Assembly: GCF_000969835.1 (NCBI RefSeq)
Contig: NZ_KQ033913.1
Span: forward strand, 1,257,445-1,317,565
Source of the DNA: Parabacteroides goldsteinii DSM 19448 = WAL 12034
GTDB taxonomy: Bacteria > Bacteroidota > Bacteroidia > Bacteroidales > Tannerellaceae
Reading direction: 5' to 3'
Length of the DNA: 60,121 bases
Under the pieces are notes generated by a model. That model ran no database searches and was not told the origin of the DNA. It saw only the letters and a program-made list of their open reading frames with translations. Below, piece after piece: positions 1-8,338 of the stretch (the first letter of the stretch is position 1; every line of letters starts with the position of its first letter). The translations under genes and the position numbers were made by a program.

Positions 1-2199
1 GAAGGAAAGACGGTGGAAGTAACGCTTAATATTGGCTTGGCAGATGAAACAGACGGATATACCCTGTCCGCGCCATCGGAAACTAAATCAAGTGTTACCG
101 CTTTCAATTATGCTCTCCAACCTGCAATGGCAACGAAAGGAGCGGAGAGTTCTCTGAAACCGGACAAACTCTATAATTTGGAAATACAACAATACGATCG
201 TTCCGGCAATCGCATAGGAGGTATGTCGAATGTAATTGCGGAACAAGAGATCGGTTCTGCCCTTAAATTGACTCTGACAGCAAATATCGACTGCCAACTG
301 GTGATCGTAGCATGGGGTAAAAGTAATACAAGTACCACATTGGATACTGGCAATCTTACATCTGCCCAAACTAAAAGTATTGACGCCTCCGTTATATCCG
401 AGTTAAATCCGTCCAATCAGGAAGATATGAACCAGATGCCTTATGTTCTGCATTTGGAACATGTATGCGTAGAAAACAATACGATTAAAAGTATTGAAGG
501 TAAGGATGTCCGTTTGTTACTTCGTCGTTTGGCAACCCGTTTGATACTGAACTGGTCTTATTCATACAGTGGTTATCAGTTAAAACAAATCCTTTTGCAA
601 AGTATCCCTCTTAATTATAAAGTGGTGGCCGCCCCAGATAAAGATGATAAAACATATCCTTCTTTACTGGACCAATATATAACCATACAATTAACGAGTA
701 CCCAAATAGGTGCCGGAAATTATTCTTGTTGGGTTCCGGCTAACGTGCGTGGAACGAATTCATTAGCAACCTCCCAGACATACCGTATTAAATCGAATGC
801 CCCGATGGGCAGTTCGTATGTCGATTTTATTGCAGCCAATACTTCTGACCTCAAGAAGAAATTGAGTTACCGTGTCTATTTGGGTGGTTCAGAATCGACA
901 GACTTCAATTTGTATGGTAATACGGACTATAATTATACGGTAAAGATCAGTCATATTGACCTACCTGTCAATGACCGCCGTGTAACAATTATCGATCCGA
1001 TAGCGGCATCCGAGAATAATAACAATTTGGTTCCGACCGCAAACTGTTTTATAGTAGCTCCCGGTGGAGCTTTCTGTTTTAATCCTTATACCTATTATGT
1101 AAAGGGGAATCCGGTAGAAAACTCATTGTTACAGGGATGGTGTTCAACAAAAAAGATTCAATCGGTAAAAGTATTATGGCAGACAAAAGAAAACGGTGAT
1201 GTTGGTGACCCGGCATTAGGGGTCGTAACATCTTCTGACGATCATACAAATATTGTTGATCTTAAAAATGGTGGTGATTTTGGAAATGCACGAATCTATT
1301 GTCGCGTGGCTCCCAATACTACTGGAGGTAGTGGTGTAATAGCAGCCTGTGATATTGATGGAAATATACTTTGGTCATGGCATGTTTGGATAACGAATTA
1401 TTCTCCTTCGGCTACAGCCAACGAAACAATTCTTACACCAGAGAATAAGCGTATCCTTAAGTTGGAAAGAAATGGTGTTAGTTATAATCCGATAATGGAC
1501 CGTTGCTTGGGTGCTTATGACGGATATGTTTCAGTTCCTAAACAGATTGTTAATATGTCGCGTGCCAATGGATTCCATTATCAGAAAGGTCGTAAAGATC
1601 CTTTTCCCGGAAGCTACCCTTCGGAAGATTTAGGAACTCAATATCATTTTACAATTGACGGAAAACAACCGCCTAGACATTGTCTGAATCGGTATGAGCC
1701 GGATGGTATTACTTGGATAATGCCGTCAAGTTTGGATATGACTTCTTTACTGTATGCATATCAACATCCTGAATCACTTGGTAGTGGCTGGAATCATGAG
1801 TGGGCACGTTTTAGTCCCGTACCAACCTGGAGCACTGATAAAACTATACATGATCCGTGTCCTGCCGGCTGGCGCGTTCCATCTAAAAATGAGTTACAAA
1901 TTTTGGTTGATTATAATCAGCCCAATCAAAATTCAATCCTATCTAACTATAAAATTGAAGGAGGAGCTCTTTTCCAATATGACGGGACAAGCAATCGGAC
2001 TTATATGAGATTTTCCGGTTATCCAGTGTCGGTAAGTCATATTGCTAATATTGGTTACGCTGTATATCTCCAAACAAACCAGACGCATCAAATATTCTAT
2101 GCGCAAGGAAACGGTGGAGCAGAATCAACAAACGGAATCACTTTTGTAAATAAAGACAATTATGATGCAAATAACATTCGTTGCATTCAAGATAAATAA
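1..2199 (+). CDS. Large FISUMP-domain fimbrial protein, 5' end cut by window
   Basis: The reading frame is open from base 1, so the gene starts outside the window; the GTG at 13 is not the real start, because its paralogue at 48389-50812 matches from the first codons (EGKTVEVTLN). It is probably a surface lipoprotein of a type V (fimbrillin) pilus, perhaps a tip or accessory subunit. The N-terminal part has the fimbrillin-associated pattern (LYNLEI..YD..G, then VRLLLRRLATR). The last 240 residues or so carry a FISUMP-type domain (IMDRCLGA, GRKDPFPGS, DPCPAGWRVP, IRCIQDK). In IMDRCLGA a Cys replaces the Asn seen in the right-hand paralogue (IMDRNLGA). It heads the left fimbrial locus and lies 90 bp before the HU/DUF4469 gene. 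Family assignment is good; role in the pilus is inferred. Confidence 0.8.
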   Translation, partial: EGKTVEVTLNIGLADETDGYTLSAPSETKSSVTAFNYALQPAMATKGAESSLKPDKLYNLEIQQYDRSGNRIGGMSNVIAEQEIGSALKLTLTANIDCQLVIVAWGKSNTSTTLDTGNLTSAQTKSIDASVISELNPSNQEDMNQMPYVLHLEHVCVENNTIKSIEGKDVRLLLRRLATRLILNWSYSYSGYQLKQILLQSIPLNYKVVAAPDKDDKTYPSLLDQYITIQLTSTQIGAGNYSCWVPANVRGTNSLATSQTYRIKSNAPMGSSYVDFIAANTSDLKKKLSYRVYLGGSESTDFNLYGNTDYNYTVKISHIDLPVNDRRVTIIDPIAASENNNNLVPTANCFIVAPGGAFCFNPYTYYVKGNPVENSLLQGWCSTKKIQSVKVLWQTKENGDVGDPALGVVTSSDDHTNIVDLKNGGDFGNARIYCRVAPNTTGGSGVIAACDIDGNILWSWHVWITNYSPSATANETILTPENKRILKLERNGVSYNPIMDRCLGAYDGYVSVPKQIVNMSRANGFHYQKGRKDPFPGSYPSEDLGTQYHFTIDGKQPPRHCLNRYEPDGITWIMPSSLDMTSLLYAYQHPESLGSGWNHEWARFSPVPTWSTDKTIHDPCPAGWRVPSKNELQILVDYNQPNQNSILSNYKIEGGALFQYDGTSNRTYMRFSGYPVSVSHIANIGYAVYLQTNQTHQIFYAQGNGGAESTNGITFVNKDNYDANNIRCIQDK

Positions 2200-2289
2200 T
2201 ATTCACCCTGCGTGGCAAAAATTAAAAGTCCGACACCGTGCCGGAACAAATAAAACAGCATTAGTATTAACAATTAAACATGAAACATC

Positions 2290-3060
2290 ATGGAAGATTA
2301 CAACAAAGAGTATTACTGGGAATTTTATCTGCGTGATAACCCATTGACAAAAGACAATACGAAAGACTGCATTGCCGAAGTGAAAACCGGTCCGAAAACC
2401 CTGACCAAAGAAGATACGGCCCGGGAAATCAAGCGCACCGGCTCCGAACTGAAGTTGCCGACCATCCTTTCGGTAACGTCGCAGGACAGTGATATTATCC
2501 TCGAAGCCTTGTTGAACGGCGATAGTGTGACAACGGACCTTTGCCAGTTCTCCCCGCGTATCCTGGGTGCTTTCGAGAACTCGGATGCTCAGTTCGATCC
2601 GGCTATCCACAAACTGACATTCGACATCGTTCCGACTAAAAAGCTCCGTGACGCCTTGAAAAACGTAAAAGTGATCAATATGGGTACAAAAGCCGACGTG
2701 GCCCGTATCAGGCTTGTCACCGATACTCTGACCGGCCTGTTCGACGGCTCGATCACGGCAAGCGAAGATATTATGATTACGGGCAATAACATCAAAATAG
2801 CCGGCGATGACGCTGTCGTAGGTGTCTTCTTCGTTGCTGGCGACGGCACAACGACCAAAGTGACTCGCCGCCTTACCCAGAACGACCCCAGCAAGGTGAT
2901 CGCCCGTGTTCCGGCGTTGGCCGACGGTAGCTATACATTGCGTATCGTCACACAGTTCAGCCAAAGCAGTACGACTTTGAAAGAAGCACGTACCCTGGAA
3001 TATCCAACGAAGCTGGTGGTAGGCGACTCCGGCGGCGGAGATCGTCCTGAAATCGAATGA
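2290..3060 (+). CDS. HU-like DNA-binding domain protein with DUF4469
   Basis: A 256-residue Bacteroidales protein. Residues 1-130 or so match the divergent HU-like DNA-binding domain found in this family. Residues 135-250 match DUF4469, an Ig-like beta domain (ARIRLVTDTLTGLFDGSI, then alternating strands). There is no signal peptide, so it should be cytoplasmic and could bind DNA. It lies 90 bp after the FISUMP fimbrial gene and 290 bp before the ATPase gene. The same trio occurs at the right locus. The ATG at 2290 is the only start giving the full HU-like part. Its target is unknown. A long antisense ORF across it is a shadow. Confidence 0.85.
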   Translation: MEDYNKEYYWEFYLRDNPLTKDNTKDCIAEVKTGPKTLTKEDTAREIKRTGSELKLPTILSVTSQDSDIILEALLNGDSVTTDLCQFSPRILGAFENSDAQFDPAIHKLTFDIVPTKKLRDALKNVKVINMGTKADVARIRLVTDTLTGLFDGSITASEDIMITGNNIKIAGDDAVVGVFFVAGDGTTTKVTRRLTQNDPSKVIARVPALADGSYTLRIVTQFSQSSTTLKEARTLEYPTKLVVGDSGGGDRPEIE

Positions 3061-3075
3061 TTTGCAGGGAGGGTC

Positions 3076-3167
3076 GATGTAGCGTTGCATCGACACCAAG
3101 TGCAGCGTTGCATCGACATCGAGTGTAACGTTGCACTTACACCCAGTGCAACACGGCATCGACTGTC
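3076..3167 (+). repeat. Four degenerate 23-bp tandem units
   Basis: Four units of exactly 23 bp follow one another (3076-3098, 3099-3121, 3122-3144, 3145-3167). They share the pattern AGTGnAnCGTTGCATCGACA with changes in each unit. The array sits between the HU/DUF4469 stop and the ATPase promoter and is kept in the right-hand copy. There are no spacers, so it is not a CRISPR array. Function unknown. Confidence 0.75.
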
Positions 3168-3199
3168 GATGCAAAAACAAGCGTTCTTTGACATGATGA

Positions 3200-3253
3200 G
3201 ATTGATAAAGAAAAGAAATAATGTGCCAATTTGCTAATATGCCAATGTGCCAA
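3200..3253 (+). repeat. Inverted-repeat arm upstream of the ATPase gene
   Basis: About 54 bp rich in GCCAAT and GCTAAT words. It matches the reverse complement of 5309-5364 with about five mismatches and a 2-bp gap, so the left ATPase gene is bracketed by inverted repeats. The right-hand ATPase keeps only the upstream arm. Confidence 0.7.
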
Positions 3254-3316
3254 TTTTGATAAATCTCAAACTATTTACTATATCCATTGGTATATGCAAC
3301 ATTAGCATATTATTCT

Positions 3317-3324
3317 TATCTTTG
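3317..3324 (+). promoter_or_regulatory. Bacteroidetes -7 element TATCTTTG for the ATPase gene
   Basis: TATCTTTG fits the TAnnTTTG consensus exactly and lies 27 bp before the ATG at 3351. No clear TTTG is seen at the usual upstream distance. It argues against the GTG at 3324 as a start codon and suggests transcription independent of the fimbrial operon. Confidence 0.55.
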
Positions 3325-3350
3325 TGTTCGTGCTTAAAAACAACAGAGAC

Positions 3351-4925
3351 ATGGAAACAACACCGATCAGAAAACTCCCGGTAGGGATACAGGATTTTAC
3401 CTCTTTGAGGGAAGACGGATATCTATATGTAGATAAGACTGCATTGGTTTACAAAATGGTAACTACCGGCAAACCTTATTTTCTGAGCCGTCCGCGCCGT
3501 TTCGGTAAAAGCCTGCTGCTTTCCACACTCGAAGCTTATTTCCTCGGACGGAAAGACCTGTTCAAGGGACTGGCTATCGAACAACTGGAGAAAGAATGGA
3601 AAGTGTATCCGGTGCTTCATCTGAGTCTCAATGCGAAATTCTACGAAACGAAAGAGAGCCTGGAACAAATACTGGATGATCACCTGGTTGCTTGGGAAGA
3701 TAAATATGAAATCACAAAAAAGAAGGAATCAACTAATTACGAAGGTCGTTTCATGCAAATTATCCAACAAGCCTGTGAGAAAACAGGGGAGAAGGTTGTC
3801 GTTCTGATTGACGAATACGACAAACCTCTGTTACGTACATTATTTAATGATGACCTGCACAACGTTTACCGCGAAATGCTGACCGGCTTTTACACCGTCC
3901 TGAAAGATGCTGACCGCTACCTGCGTTTTGTATTTATCACCGGAGTGACAAAGTTCTCGCAACTAGGTATTTTCAGTAACCTGAACCAACTGATAGATAT
4001 CAGTATGGCTCCCGATTATGCAACGGTTTGCGGTATGACAAAGGTAGAAATCGAACGCGACTTCCAACCCGAACTGGCTGCCCTTGCCGCCATGAACAAG
4101 CTGACATACGAACAAACAGTAAATGAACTGACGAAACGTTACGACGGCTATCATTTCTCGGAGTTCCGGACAGAGGGTATCTTTAACCCTTTCAGTGTAT
4201 TGAATGCATTGCTACAGAAACGTTTCAGCAGCTATTGGTTTGCTACGGGAACCCCTACGATGCTGGTCGATATGCTGAAAAAGACAGACTACGATCTGCG
4301 CCAGCTGGACGGCATAGAAGTGCCGGCAGCTGCACTGACCGACTACCGGGCGGATTTTCAGAACCCAGTGCCGATCATTTATCAGAGTGGGTATCTGACG
4401 ATCAAAGATTATGATTCAGAATTCAACTTTTTCCGTCTTGGCTATCCGAATGCCGAAGTGGAATATGGATGGTTAAACTTTATCACACCGTATTATACGT
4501 CTTTATCGGAAGCGAATGCTCCGTTTTATATCGGTAAGTTCAGCCAGGAGTTGCGTGCCGGTGATGTCGATGCATTTATGGAACGGCTGCGTGCTTTCTT
4601 TGCAGACATTCCCTATGAACTGAACGACCGGACCGAACAGCATTACCAGATAATTTTCTATCTGGTCTTCAAACTGTTGGGGCAATATGTAGAAGCCGAA
4701 GTTCGCAGTGCCCGAGGGCGTGCGGATGCAGTGGTAAAGACAGCTGATTATATCTACGTATTCGAATTCAAACTGAACGGTTCGGTAGACAAAGCCCTCC
4801 AACAAATCGACGACAAAGGCTATCTGATCCCATACACAATCGATGGCCGCCAGTTAGTCAAAGTCGGCGCCGACTTCAACAAAGAAGACCGCAACATCGG
4901 CGAATGGAAAGCCGTTTTCTGCTAA
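3351..4925 (+). CDS. AAA-ATPase_like / PDDEXK_9 family protein (left copy)
   Basis: A 524-residue member of a family found in many copies in Bacteroidales genomes. The N-terminal half is an ATPase (Walker A-like RPRRFGKSLLLST near residue 45; Walker B-like VVVLIDEYDKPL near residue 155). The C-terminal part is a PD-(D/E)XK nuclease-like fold (EAEVRSARGRADAVV, then YIYVFEFKLNGS with the E-x-K pair). Substrate and biological role are unknown; the family is often suspected of being selfish or defensive. I chose ATG 3351 because upstream GTG codons overlap the promoter. A nearly identical copy lies at 45685-47259 in the opposite direction. Confidence 0.85.
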   Translation: METTPIRKLPVGIQDFTSLREDGYLYVDKTALVYKMVTTGKPYFLSRPRRFGKSLLLSTLEAYFLGRKDLFKGLAIEQLEKEWKVYPVLHLSLNAKFYETKESLEQILDDHLVAWEDKYEITKKKESTNYEGRFMQIIQQACEKTGEKVVVLIDEYDKPLLRTLFNDDLHNVYREMLTGFYTVLKDADRYLRFVFITGVTKFSQLGIFSNLNQLIDISMAPDYATVCGMTKVEIERDFQPELAALAAMNKLTYEQTVNELTKRYDGYHFSEFRTEGIFNPFSVLNALLQKRFSSYWFATGTPTMLVDMLKKTDYDLRQLDGIEVPAAALTDYRADFQNPVPIIYQSGYLTIKDYDSEFNFFRLGYPNAEVEYGWLNFITPYYTSLSEANAPFYIGKFSQELRAGDVDAFMERLRAFFADIPYELNDRTEQHYQIIFYLVFKLLGQYVEAEVRSARGRADAVVKTADYIYVFEFKLNGSVDKALQQIDDKGYLIPYTIDGRQLVKVGADFNKEDRNIGEWKAVFC

Positions 4926-5040
4926 TAGGCGGGGTTCGCGGTAGATGAAAATATAGAAAGAATTGAACTATCCCGTTCCCGTGCTTGACACGGGATCGCA
5001 AAGGGACAGACCGTATCAACTTTCAACGAGGCTCGCCTCG

Positions 5041-5237
5041 TGCCGCAGGCTCTCTTTTGCCGTTGGTTTCAACCAACGGTTTTAAATACAGGAGGCAAAG
5101 CCTCTTCTTCTGTGGGATTTATCCCCTTTCATAATATAATATCCGGAAAGGGGTTGAAACCCACAGAGGAATCCGGAAAAACCGGAAAGATTATCTATCC
5201 GTCAGTTGAAACTGACGGCAAAAGAGAGCCTGCGGCA
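5041..5237. repeat. MITE/REP-like palindromic element with perfect 23-bp ends
   Basis: Bases 5041-5063 and 5215-5237 are exact reverse complements (23 bp). Inside lie further inverted pairs: CGTTGG/CCAACG at 5061-5078, CCGTCAGTT/AACTGACGG at 5199-5218, and a GTGGG..CCCCTTT / AAAGGGG..CCCAC pair around 5121-5165. This looks like a non-autonomous or REP/BIME-type element. No target-site duplication is obvious. Confidence 0.7.
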
Positions 5238-5308
5238 TGGGGCTTTGCCCCATTAAAGAGATACAAATAGCTCATATTTGAGAAATTCTGAATCTATTAC
5301 TATCTCCA

Positions 5309-5364
5309 TTGGCATATTGGCACATTAGCAAATTGGCTCATTATTCCTTTTCTCTTTATCAATC
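5309..5364 (-). repeat. Inverted-repeat arm downstream of the ATPase gene
   Basis: Partner of 3200-3253. Together they bracket the HU-proximal array end, the ATPase gene and the palindromic element. Confidence 0.65.
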
Positions 5365-5474
5365 GCATCTGTTGTAAACGATAAATAAAACAGATGCACC
5401 GATCGTTACACGGCATCCCCGGAGGATGTCGTGCCGCTTTTCGTGTGTCTACGAATAATTTATAAACAAAAAAT

Positions 5475-7241
5475 ATGAGACTGAATAACTTAGTTGCTAA
5501 ACCGTTCCTGCTGGCTGCCGCCTTCGTCTTGTTGGCCGCTTGTCATGATGACGACAAACCCGAACCCGAACATGAAGGGGAGGGACAACTCATCGTCACG
5601 GTCGAAAACCCCGGCGTACAGGCACTGGCTCTCCGCATCTTTGGCGACGGACTGACGGAACCGCTCGAAAGCCGGTTCGATGCAGCAAATGCGACAGGCA
5701 AACTCGACAAATGGCTGCCTGCCGGACAGTATGACGCCCTGCTCACGACCGACAATCCGGAAGCGGTCACGATAGACGGTACCGACGGCTTTGCCACGGC
5801 TACCGCAACAGTTCGTGTCCCCGAGGGATCAACAACAATGCCTGCACTGAACGCTCCTGTCTATGTTGCCAGCCGTTCGGGCATATCCCTTACCGAAGGA
5901 AAGACGAATGAACTGACACTTCAACCCGAAGATATCCGTAAGATACTGCGTCTCACGGTGACGGCCCCCGGCAGACAGATCGCCGGTTCGCTGGATGCTA
6001 CCTTGCAGGGCATTACCAGGGGAGTAAATCTGGCTACAGAAGAAATAACATCTTCCGCGACTCTCGGCATGCTTCTCCCGCCTCCCGATGCACAGAAGAT
6101 TTGCAGCACAACAGCCGGTATCCTCGGTATCGCCTGGCCGGAAGACGTTGATCCCAGTGCATCAAGCGACACCCATCTGTTGACATTATCCTGGCAGGGT
6201 ACGGACGGAAAAAAGCAAACCTACAGTGAAGACGTCTCGTCACAGCTCTATCGGGCAACCGAAACAGGTGCCGACACCCTCGATCTGACCATCGCTATCC
6301 CGGAGGAAATTATCCCGGTGCCTATACATTTATATACAGGTATCCGCACCCGTGCCATTGTCGATGTTTTTGACGGCACCCCCGTCAACATTGCAGCCGG
6401 AAACACAGCCGGTCAATATTCCGACAGTTGGGAGGGCGAAGCTACCGATAACGAAATTATCCTGTCCCCCGAACGCTATTATCCGGCCGACGGTTCGCCC
6501 GTTTATCTGCGTGGCTATTACCCGGCAGCCCCACTCAACAACGGCAAAGTGGAATATACCCTGACCGGGCAGGAGGACCTGATGCTTTCGGTAGAACAAA
6601 GTGGCTCGGTTACCGAGCAGTTCGATGCCGTAAAGACACCGCTCACATACCGCCACCTGCTTTCGCAACTGAACTTTACACTGAAACTGAAAGGAGCGAC
6701 CGACAGTTACCGTATCCGCTCAGTCCATATCAACGGCCTGGCCTCGACAGCCATTGTCGACCTCGGCTCGGAAGCGATAGAACCCCTAGGGAATGCCGGA
6801 CCGGTTGTTATATATACCGATCCCGGCACCGGTGGTTTCCCGATCACCAACGGAACCGTGACATTACCCGGCTACGTCCTGGTACAGCCGGAAGCAACGC
6901 TAACGCTCGACCTTGTGCTGAATGTAGACGGCAATCCGGCAAACGACAAGACATTCAAAGACCTTCCCGTCAAGTTTGATGCAGGCGGTAGCGAAGGCGG
7001 CAGTGCCTACGAAGTAGAAATCTCGTTGGAAGTCCCCGACACGCCGGATATACCGGACGAACCTGATAATCCCGATAATCCAGATGTTCCGGACAACCCC
7101 GATACACCTGACGAGCCGGATAATCCGGATATTCCGGATGACCCCGGACCAGAAAACGGCATTAAGGTAACAGTTACGGTCAAAGTGACTGACTGGAGTC
7201 CGGGTGACCAGGGAGGCGTAACGGTAGATCCTTACAAATAA
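5475..7241 (+). CDS. Fusion-type fimbrillin lipoprotein (FimB/Mfa2-like plus Mfa_like_1)
   Basis: A 588-residue lipoprotein (lipobox LLAAC, Cys23, followed by HDDD typical of surface-exported Bacteroidetes lipoproteins). Residues 35-275 resemble a FimB/Mfa2-like anchor subunit. Residues 285-588 look like a complete fimbrillin: a TRA protease-type motif near residue 294, WEGEATDNEIILSPERYYP, TPLTYRHLLSQLNFTL and a final VTVKVTDWSPG. A Pro-Asp repeat stretch (about residues 521-561, PDNPD/PDEPD units) sits just before the last strand. It is the first of eleven fimbrillin-family genes. I infer a base or anchor subunit; the two-part reading comes from motif spacing only. Confidence 0.75.
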   Translation: MRLNNLVAKPFLLAAAFVLLAACHDDDKPEPEHEGEGQLIVTVENPGVQALALRIFGDGLTEPLESRFDAANATGKLDKWLPAGQYDALLTTDNPEAVTIDGTDGFATATATVRVPEGSTTMPALNAPVYVASRSGISLTEGKTNELTLQPEDIRKILRLTVTAPGRQIAGSLDATLQGITRGVNLATEEITSSATLGMLLPPPDAQKICSTTAGILGIAWPEDVDPSASSDTHLLTLSWQGTDGKKQTYSEDVSSQLYRATETGADTLDLTIAIPEEIIPVPIHLYTGIRTRAIVDVFDGTPVNIAAGNTAGQYSDSWEGEATDNEIILSPERYYPADGSPVYLRGYYPAAPLNNGKVEYTLTGQEDLMLSVEQSGSVTEQFDAVKTPLTYRHLLSQLNFTLKLKGATDSYRIRSVHINGLASTAIVDLGSEAIEPLGNAGPVVIYTDPGTGGFPITNGTVTLPGYVLVQPEATLTLDLVLNVDGNPANDKTFKDLPVKFDAGGSEGGSAYEVEISLEVPDTPDIPDEPDNPDNPDVPDNPDTPDEPDNPDIPDDPGPENGIKVTVTVKVTDWSPGDQGGVTVDPYK

Positions 7242-7289
7242 CGATAGAATTTATATTTCACACATTATTAATTTATACAAGTAAAACAA

Positions 7290-8312
7290 ATGAAAAAGAG
7301 TTTATTAAGTATGGCAGCATTGGCCCTGATAATGGCAAGCTGCTCAAATGACGAAGAGAATGTAGTAACCGGCAACGGCGAGGTGGCAAATGCGGTGCCC
7401 GTCCAGATCAGTCAGAAGGTGGCTGGAGTAGAGACAAAAGCTGCGGTTGTTCCAGGAGTAAGCATGCAAGCTGTTATATTGATGGCTGATGGCGAGAGTC
7501 CCGATTTTACCTCTTTCACTCCGAGAAAGGAAAATACTTTGGATAGTGAGAATAAGTTTGTTGGTGACGGAGACCGTGCCAATATCGCTAATGCAGAATT
7601 TACAGCAAGTGGTACAGCAGGAGAAATTACATTGACTCCGGCATTATACTATCCTGTAAGTGCTGAAACAGCCAAAGCTTCAATCTTAGGGGTTTCTCCC
7701 CAAGGTATTGTAGATGCGACCAAAGTCTCATTTGCTACAACAGATGGTTCTCTGGATGTGATGTATGCCGGAAAAGTAGATGCCGGATCTGCACAAACGC
7801 CCACATCAGGAGGGATTGTTCTAGATTTTAAGCACAAAACAACCCAGCTTATTTTTGTTGCAAAGCTTTATAAAGAGTTGACAGGAACTGAATGGGAAAA
7901 TAAAAATGTTAGTGTAAAAAGTATTACTGTTCAAAACGCTAAAGTACCGGAATCATTAACTTTCAGCAATGGTCAGGTAAACTGGAAGACAGTCGGTGAA
8001 ATCACAGTTGCAGGATGCAATACAGCATTGACAACAAATGTATGCGATCCAAGTGTTCCAATCATGATTGCTCATGCATCAAGCGTAACGGTTAATTTGT
8101 CTTTATCCGTAGATGATACGATTGTATCATACAATAATCTGGTAGTACAAAATGGTAGTGGATCAAATTTAGCTACGGAAGAAGGTGCTTCTCATGTAAT
8201 CACATTCACAATTACTCCTCCGACAGCAGCAGCAGGTGCAACTAAAATTACCACATCTGCAAAGGTTACTGACTGGAAGCCAAGCGCTGCCGGACAAGTC
8301 ACTATTCAATAA
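7290..8312 (+). CDS. Fimbrillin-family lipoprotein (candidate major subunit)
   Basis: 340 residues; signal peptide with lipobox IMASC, then SNDEE. The VETKAA motif near residue 50 fits the trypsin/gingipain-type cleavage site that frees the N-terminal strand in type V pili. Other landmarks are YYPV, the fimbrillin core FKHKTTQLIF and the final AKVTDWKPS strand. It starts 48 bp after the fusion gene in the same orientation. The A+T-richer coding sequence differs from the GC-rich gene before it. I suggest a shaft subunit from its classical length; which subunit is polymeric cannot be told from sequence. Confidence 0.75.
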   Translation: MKKSLLSMAALALIMASCSNDEENVVTGNGEVANAVPVQISQKVAGVETKAAVVPGVSMQAVILMADGESPDFTSFTPRKENTLDSENKFVGDGDRANIANAEFTASGTAGEITLTPALYYPVSAETAKASILGVSPQGIVDATKVSFATTDGSLDVMYAGKVDAGSAQTPTSGGIVLDFKHKTTQLIFVAKLYKELTGTEWENKNVSVKSITVQNAKVPESLTFSNGQVNWKTVGEITVAGCNTALTTNVCDPSVPIMIAHASSVTVNLSLSVDDTIVSYNNLVVQNGSGSNLATEEGASHVITFTITPPTAAAGATKITTSAKVTDWKPSAAGQVTIQ

Positions 8313-8338
8313 TCCCGCCAAACACAAACAAAAAGCGA

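Larger units (their letters stand above)
2265..5015 (+). repeat. Long inverted repeat, left copy (about 2.75 kb)
   Basis: This segment covers the HU/DUF4469 gene, its spacer, the ATPase gene and about 90 bp of 3' sequence. It recurs in opposite orientation at 45598-48346. The two encoded proteins differ at only about three residues of 256 and about four of 533, and the spacers can be aligned base by base with few changes. Similarity fades just after the FISUMP stop codon on one side and ends at the ACCGTATC sequence near 5015 on the other. The copies lie about 40 kb apart. Confidence 0.9.
4926..5474. other. Palindrome-rich spacer between ATPase and first fimbrillin gene
   Basis: 549 bp without a credible gene. 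It holds a CCCGTG/CACGGG hairpin just after the ATPase gene (about 4972-4998, shared with the right copy), the end of the long repeat near 5015, a 197-bp palindromic element (5041-5237), the second ATPase-flanking repeat arm (5309-5364) and a hairpin at 5408-5436 (CACGGCATCC/GGATGTCGTG). A 76-codon ORF inside the palindromic element has no protein-like features. Confidence 0.7.

Noticed and set aside
3076..3167. CRISPR array
   Set aside because: Units are contiguous, with no spacers and no cas genes in the window. The same applies to 30890-30977.
2203..3180. Long minus-strand ORF (325 codons) opposite the HU/DUF4469 gene, and its 340-codon counterpart at 47365-48387
   Set aside because: Both are antisense to a well-supported gene, are rich in Cys/His/Arg/Phe without family motifs, and run through the tandem array. 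They are shadow frames of the conserved coding sequence.
3324..3350. GTG starts for the ATPase genes (also in the right copy)
   Set aside because: They overlap the exact -7 element. Met at 3351 (and 47259) begins the conserved family sequence.
5040..5270. 76-codon ORF after the left ATPase gene
   Set aside because: Lies wholly within the palindromic element, so its codons are dictated by the inverted repeats.
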